DNA from: Sediminicola sp. YIK13
Lineage (GTDB): Bacteria > Bacteroidota > Bacteroidia > Flavobacteriales > Flavobacteriaceae
Assembly (NCBI RefSeq): GCF_001430825.1
Contig: NZ_CP010535.1
Span: forward strand, 2,274,501 to 2,338,500
Length of the DNA: 64,000 nucleotides
Direction: 5' to 3'
Shown: piece by piece, positions 60,701-64,000 of the stretch
Layout of the letters: the number at the start of each line of letters is the position of its first letter
How positions within the stretch are numbered: position 1 is the stretch's first letter
Made by a program: the position numbers and the translations under genes
The notes under the pieces: generated by a model
What the model saw: the letters and a program-made list of their open reading frames with translations, nothing else
The model's database searches: none
Told to the model about the DNA's origin: nothing

Positions 60701-61511
60701 GTACCTGATTGTTTAAATTACCATTATAGGGATCTGTAGCTGCATCGGTATAGATTACCAAATCATTATTGGCTATCAGTTCCAAAGTTACTCCCAAATC
60801 GGTCTCCATCACCTCATTGATCCTTGTGACGGTAGCGTTTATTGCCGCTAGCGCATCCGTCTTTGTTCCCCCATGGTACACCGTATATTCCCCTGTAGCT
60901 GAAATGGCCAATCTATATTTTCGCAATTGTTGATCATCAACCAACTTTTGAGTGACTCCCGAACCATTTTTTTCTAGAATAGCCGTAGTATTACAAATAA
61001 ACTCCGCTTTGGATGCTGCGTTCATTTCATTGGAATAAACCACATAGTCATTTCCATCTACCGATGCTTTTTGCATAAAAGTGGTCCTGTCGCTATCGCC
61101 ATGGACAATCATACTCTGCACCCCTTTATGGGATACACTAAAACGGATCCTATCTTCTGGATGTGAAAGACCTTGGCCCACAAAAGATTTAATCTGTGGA
61201 TATTTGGCGGCCAATTCTGGGGACATTATTGACCTTTCCACCACCTTAAAACCTTCCAATTCCCCCTTTTCATTTGGGAAATACAGAATTTTTGAGGGTG
61301 CACCTTGCTTTGCAGTCGGAAGTTCCTTGTTAAATTCGGTTTCCCTCAAAGAAAACATTGCTGCCTTCCCCATATCCAGTTGAGGCAACGATTTTGCAGA
61401 AACTGGTGCTCTTGAAGTCTCCCTTTCCCAGTAGTTGGTCTGTGCCGAACCGTAAAAGGAAAGAAATAATATGGTAATTGAAAAAACAAGATGTAATTTT
61501 GTATTCATCAA
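57732..61511 (-). CDS. T9SS-secreted reprolysin-like metalloprotease
   Basis: A 1259-residue secreted protein: signal peptide (MMNTKLHLVFSITILFLSFYGSAQ), propeptide to about 190, a metzincin domain with zinc motif HELGHQFGANH (332-342) and a Met-turn candidate (STIMGYAGI), then Ig-like/FN3 repeats (LEWQNDDAYDSYDIEVARD-type, around 810), a proprotein-convertase P-like domain (SFEANDLPISITSVG to DICVE) and a C-terminal type IX sorting domain (VLYPNPVVDRATLFF ... GIYILTYDTEKSKGTYKVIKK). It is thus exported and probably attached to the cell surface or released. An acidic D-x-D-x-D segment (FRPDADEDGVFDDGDD) binds calcium. A -7 element is at 61530. Confidence 0.94.
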   Translation of the reverse strand: MMNTKLHLVFSITILFLSFYGSAQTNYWERETSRAPVSAKSLPQLDMGKAAMFSLRETEFNKELPTAKQGAPSKILYFPNEKGELEGFKVVERSIMSPELAAKYPQIKSFVGQGLSHPEDRIRFSVSHKGVQSMIVHGDSDRTTFMQKASVDGNDYVVYSNEMNAASKAEFICNTTAILEKNGSGVTQKLVDDQQLRKYRLAISATGEYTVYHGGTKTDALAAINATVTRINEVMETDLGVTLELIANNDLVIYTDAATDPYNGNLNNQVQNTLTTNIGEANYDVGHLFHKDSNSGNAGFIGAVCQNNKKGSGYSSAVNPEGDLFDLDFVAHELGHQFGANHTWSFESEGTGVQAEPGSGSTIMGYAGIAEANNVASNGDDYYHYYSIFQIVEYLKTTSCAEIIPLTNATPTIAPVGNFVIPKSTAFVLTGSATDADVADVLTYTWEQIDDGVVTNVTFGPTNPSGANFRSLKPSTDPTRYFPKLSRVIQGSLTQVNPTINSAWETVSDVARELNFAFTVRDNAVGGGQVNADLVKVEVINSAGPFILTSQASNEVYDAGSVQDITWDVANTNSAPVNANTVDILLSTDGGLTFPIVLASDVPNDGLHPILLPGNATSSARIMVKAHDNIFFAVNSSNFTIQESPIVLEFGQLEFTTCQPLDWVIPFTYRTYLGFNEEVTFSTSGVPVVLNTNFSPTTATADNTSVTLTLSNTGNLPEGSYPIEVIATSSGGTSRQVQLLLKVYDATFPDVTLTAPADGLVGVSLAPQLTWQNDDAYDSYDIEVARDASFVDIVDSRTVIFNSYIPAALEQDTTYYWRVKPRNSCGEGTFGAAFSFTTKQINCQSFEANDLPISITSVGTPVVTSKITFFEDLPIADVNVNLNITHTYLEDLVISLISPAGTKVVLTSSSCGSLRNINATFDDDGSPFTCSNNPAISGVVRPLGSLSSFNGESLFGEWTLEIRDNAPSDGGSLNAFSLDICVEGTFRPDADEDGVFDDGDDLCLGTPKGLEVDVNGCAIYRLPKDNFLVEIQSESCRNNNDGAINITADQTLDYAITIVGNGINEADNFTTTYGLATLPSGTFQVCIVGASETVTYEEYCFEVVVAEPDPLSVYSKISADGKRVTLDLEGSALYSIELNGVVQQTSKSEVTLDLKNGTNILKVYTNIPCQGVYEEELFVAANAVLYPNPVVDRATLFFGAVMERATIRIYSLDGTLVRSMDQVVTGREMQIDLSGLASGIYILTYDTEKSKGTYKVIKK

Positions 61512-61529
61512 GAGGGTCAGTTATAGTTT

Positions 61530-61537
61530 CAAAAATA
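61530..61537 (-). promoter_or_regulatory. -7 element of the metalloprotease gene
   Basis: The minus strand reads TATTTTTG, an exact TAnnTTTG match 18 bases upstream of the protease ATG, in the 49-base divergent gap with ribF. Confidence 0.55.
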
Positions 61538-61560
61538 AGCCTTTTTATTATTTATTATTC

Positions 61561-62487
61561 GTGAATACAGTTCAAAGCATTTCCAAATACGACAAAAAAC
61601 ATCCTACGGCCATAACCATAGGTACTTTCGATGGAGTTCACATTGGTCACCGTAAGATACTGGAACGTCTCATAAATAATGCCAAATTATTAAATTTAAA
61701 ATCCACGGTACTTACTTTTTTCCCACACCCTAGGATGGTATTGCAGCAACATGCCGATATAAAACTGTTGAATACCATAGAGGAAAAAACTAAAATTTTA
61801 AAGGAAACCGGCCTTGACAATCTCATTATCCATCCCTTTACCAAAGAATTTTCCAGGCTATCGGCCACAGAATTCGTTCAGGATATTTTGGTCGATGCCC
61901 TTGGCACCAAAAAGATCATCATTGGATACGACCATCGCTTTGGAAGAAATAGAAATGCCAATATCACGGATTTGATCGAATTTGGCAAAACGATGGATTT
62001 TGATGTAGAGGAAATCCCGGCTCAAGAAATAGAAGATGTATCCGTCAGCTCCACAAAAATCAGAAATGCCCTTTTGGAGGGAGATATTGAAACTGCCAAC
62101 ATCTATTTAGGCTATCCCTATATGTTAACCGGGACCGTCTCCAAAGGTAAAGGGTTGGGAAGACAAATAAATTTCCCTACGGCCAATCTTCATATTCCCG
62201 AAGAGTACAAACTGATTCCAAAAAAAGGGGTTTATGTAGTAAAGAGTACCATTGCTGGGCGAACCGTTTACGGCATGATGAACATAGGGTACAACCCTAC
62301 GGTCTCGGGCACAGAAAAAAGTATTGAAATCCACTTTTTCGATTTTGAAAACGATTTGTACGACAAAAAATTACAGATTGATGTCCTGGAGCGCATCCGG
62401 GATGAACATAAATTTGATACTTTAGAGGAACTAAAGGCCCAGCTGCAGATTGATAAACAAACGTCCCTGGCCATAATATCAAAATAG
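61561..62487 (+). CDS. ribF: bifunctional riboflavin kinase/FAD synthetase
   Basis: Makes FMN and FAD. 308 residues from GTG 61561 (MNTVQSISKYDKKHPTAITIG). The N-terminal FAD-synthetase part has the GTFDGVHIGHRK nucleotide-binding motif and IIGYDHRFGRNRNAN; the riboflavin kinase domain has GKGLGRQINFPTANL and MMNIGYNPTVSG. An in-frame ATG at 61471 lies inside the divergent protease gene and is rejected; GTG is the likely start. The following HTTM gene begins on the base after the stop. Confidence 0.95.
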   Translation: MNTVQSISKYDKKHPTAITIGTFDGVHIGHRKILERLINNAKLLNLKSTVLTFFPHPRMVLQQHADIKLLNTIEEKTKILKETGLDNLIIHPFTKEFSRLSATEFVQDILVDALGTKKIIIGYDHRFGRNRNANITDLIEFGKTMDFDVEEIPAQEIEDVSVSSTKIRNALLEGDIETANIYLGYPYMLTGTVSKGKGLGRQINFPTANLHIPEEYKLIPKKGVYVVKSTIAGRTVYGMMNIGYNPTVSGTEKSIEIHFFDFENDLYDKKLQIDVLERIRDEHKFDTLEELKAQLQIDKQTSLAIISK

Positions 62488-63813
62488 ATGTGGGATAAAT
62501 TTCTTTTCAAAAGAATAGACAATAGCCCCTTACTCATCTTCCGTATATTTTTTGGTGTCCTAATCAGTTTGGAATGTTACGGAGCCATCATCACTGGATG
62601 GGTCAAAAGAACACTAATAGATCCACAATTTACCTTTACTTTCATAGGATTTGAATGGTTGCAACCCTTACCGGGTCTTGGCATGTACGTATATTTTTTT
62701 GCCATGGGTACCTTGGGGATTTTTATTGCCCTAGGCTATAGGTACAGATTTAGCATCATCTCCTTTACCCTATTGTGGACTGCCGTTTACCTAATGCAGA
62801 AGACATCTTACAACAATCATTACTATTTGTTGATTTTGATTTCTGCGATCATGATTTTTTTACCGGCAAATGCGGACTACGCTTTGGATGCTAAAAAAGA
62901 CCCCGTCAAGCGCACCCAAACCATGGCAGCTTATGTAAAATGGGTCATTGTATTTCAACTTTTTATAGTGTATACCTTTGCCGCCATCGCGAAAATGTAC
63001 GGGGATTGGTTAGACTTTGGTTTTATCAAGGTGCTGATGGCCCCTAAAGCCGATTATGCTATAATCGGTGGCCTGCTACAACAACATTGGGTTCATGTTA
63101 TTATTGGAAGTGTAGGTATTCTCTTCGATTTATTGATCGTACCGGCCCTTTTATGGAAACCAACGAGGAAAGTGGCCTTCGTTGCTGCCATTTTCTTCCA
63201 TCTCTTCAATTCCATAGTTTTTCAGATCGGTATTTTCCCCTATCTGTCCATTGCTTTTATGGTATTTTTCTTTGAAGAGGAGACCATTAGGCGCATATTC
63301 TTTAAAAAAAGAAGACCCCTTCAAACCGATGAAATTCAAATTCCCCAAAATAGGATGCTGCTCCTTTCAGTTATTGGGATTTATTTTCTGATACAATTGG
63401 CACTACCAATTAGGCACCATTTTATCAAGGAAGATGTGCTATGGACCGAGGAGGGCCATCGGATGAGCTGGAGGATGATGCTTAGATCCAGAACAGGGAC
63501 CATTAGTTTTAAGGTGGTCAACAAAGCAGATGGAAGCTTTAAAATTGCCAGCTTGGATGATTACCTTTCTAGATCCCAACAGCGTAAAATTGCGGCATAT
63601 CCAGATTTTATTTGGCAATTTGCCCAACATCTAAAAAAAGAAGCTGCGGAAAACGGGAAGGAAGTTTCTATATATATTACCTCTAGAGTTAGCATCAATG
63701 GAAAATCGCTCAGAACATTTATAGACCCCAAGGTAGATATGGCTGCTGAGCCATGGCATCATTTTTCCCATCATAGCTGGATTATGCCCGCTCCCAAGCA
63801 ACTTTCAAACTAA
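62488..63813 (+). CDS. HTTM (vitamin K-dependent carboxylase-like) membrane protein
   Basis: A 441-residue membrane protein with about 8-9 helices and a soluble C-terminal part. The N-terminal RIDNSPLLIFRIFFGVLISLE, the GYRYRFSIISFTLLWTAVYLMQKTSYNNHYYLL segment and KWVIVFQLFIVYTFAAIAKMYGDWL are hallmarks of the HTTM family related to gamma-glutamyl carboxylase. The conserved Lys-rich active-site region is only partly recognisable, so activity is unproven. It directly abuts ribF (no gap), so the two are coupled. The C-terminal domain (FKIASLDDYLSRSQQRKIA) is soluble. Confidence 0.87.
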   Translation: MWDKFLFKRIDNSPLLIFRIFFGVLISLECYGAIITGWVKRTLIDPQFTFTFIGFEWLQPLPGLGMYVYFFAMGTLGIFIALGYRYRFSIISFTLLWTAVYLMQKTSYNNHYYLLILISAIMIFLPANADYALDAKKDPVKRTQTMAAYVKWVIVFQLFIVYTFAAIAKMYGDWLDFGFIKVLMAPKADYAIIGGLLQQHWVHVIIGSVGILFDLLIVPALLWKPTRKVAFVAAIFFHLFNSIVFQIGIFPYLSIAFMVFFFEEETIRRIFFKKRRPLQTDEIQIPQNRMLLLSVIGIYFLIQLALPIRHHFIKEDVLWTEEGHRMSWRMMLRSRTGTISFKVVNKADGSFKIASLDDYLSRSQQRKIAAYPDFIWQFAQHLKKEAAENGKEVSIYITSRVSINGKSLRTFIDPKVDMAAEPWHHFSHHSWIMPAPKQLSN

Positions 63814-63891
63814 AGGGGAGCTTATTTTAACCTTCAGAAAACTTAAGCCTAAAACTCTGAAAGTAATTAAGAGTAATCCATTAAATTTGTG

Positions 63892-63899
63892 CCATCAAA
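63892..63899 (+). promoter_or_regulatory. -7 element of serS promoter
   Basis: TAAATTTG, exact TAnnTTTG match, 10 bases upstream of the serS ATG, giving a very short leader. Confidence 0.55.
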
Positions 63900-63909
63900 A
63901 TAATAATCA

Positions 63910-64000
63910 ATGTTACAGCTACAAGCTATACGTGAGAATACGGCCGGAATTGTTACCGCCCTTAAAAAAAGAAATATAGATGCGGCCCCGCTTTTAGACA
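63910..64000 (+). CDS. serS: seryl-tRNA synthetase (5' end only)
   Basis: Only 30 codons are in the window: MLQLQAIRENTAGIVTALKK and RNIDAAPLLD. This is the start of the N-terminal coiled-coil tRNA-binding arm of seryl-tRNA synthetases (typically ML-x-x-x-x-IREN). The gene runs off the right end. Confidence 0.85.
   Translation, partial: MLQLQAIRENTAGIVTALKKRNIDAAPLLD

Noticed and set aside
61471-61560. Earlier ribF start
   Set aside because: Overlaps the divergent protease gene and its -7 element; the family N-terminus begins after GTG 61561.
1-64000. CRISPR array, prophage, IS element or classical defence island
   Set aside because: No spaced direct repeats, integrase, transposase, terminase, restriction or Cas-like protein could be found in any frame.

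Overview
The window is a chromosomal segment of a member of the Bacteroidota, most likely a marine Flavobacteriaceae. The evidence is the type IX secretion sorting domain on a secreted protease, a DnaQ-DnaE fused replicative polymerase, DUF4230, CIA30 and COG2836 proteins typical of this family, and many promoters with the Bacteroidota -7 element TAnnTTTG in place of a classical -10 box. No phage, IS element, integrase or CRISPR array is visible. Most genes are intact housekeeping or metabolic genes; the two edge genes (ccoG, serS) are cut by the window.

Layout. 1-5.3 kb: microaerobic respiration (ccoG end, ccoH-like, COG2836 exporter, a 61-residue ORF, a universal stress protein and hemN), with two Crp/Fnr-type palindromes. 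5.3-8.9 kb: an apparent N-acetylhexosamine salvage set (GH109-like oxidoreductase, nucleotidyltransferase, NahK-like kinase). 8.9-13.3 kb: NhaD antiporter, small envelope proteins and tRNA-Asp. 13.3-22.9 kb: DUF58 protein, thioredoxin, DnaQ-DnaE, then rpsP-rimM, a SET-domain protein and trmN6. 22.9-27.5 kb: an AdiC-like permease/DDAH-like hydrolase operon, a divergent Rieske oxygenase and gcdH. 27.5-37.8 kb: hybrid histidine kinase, PEP carboxylase, CIA30, exported dienelactone hydrolase, MscS channel, penicillin acylase. 38.0-42.8 kb: a dinB-dnaE2 translesion cassette, GC-richer than its surroundings, with unusual repeats at its control region. 42.8-54.3 kb: an Hpt-like protein lacking its phospho-histidine, a membrane-bound MutS-like ATPase, a seven-gene co-directional run including ruvC and hemW, two transporters and a pirin. 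54.4-64 kb: tRNA-Leu, prs-rplY, pth, a T9SS metalloprotease coupled to a lipoprotein, ribF, an HTTM membrane protein and the start of serS.

The most promising under-described points are: the dinB-dnaE2 pair with a twice-repeated TGGAATATTTCCA element, a start-codon-proximal inverted repeat and a degenerate PHP domain; the permease/DDAH/Rieske group that suggests methylated-guanidine use; the GH109/NahK/nucleotidyltransferase group; the Hpt homologue with His replaced by Gln; the four-helix membrane-anchored MutS ATPase; and two short membrane-protein genes (52 and 56 residues). All functional statements are from sequence motifs and family knowledge; no database search was run.
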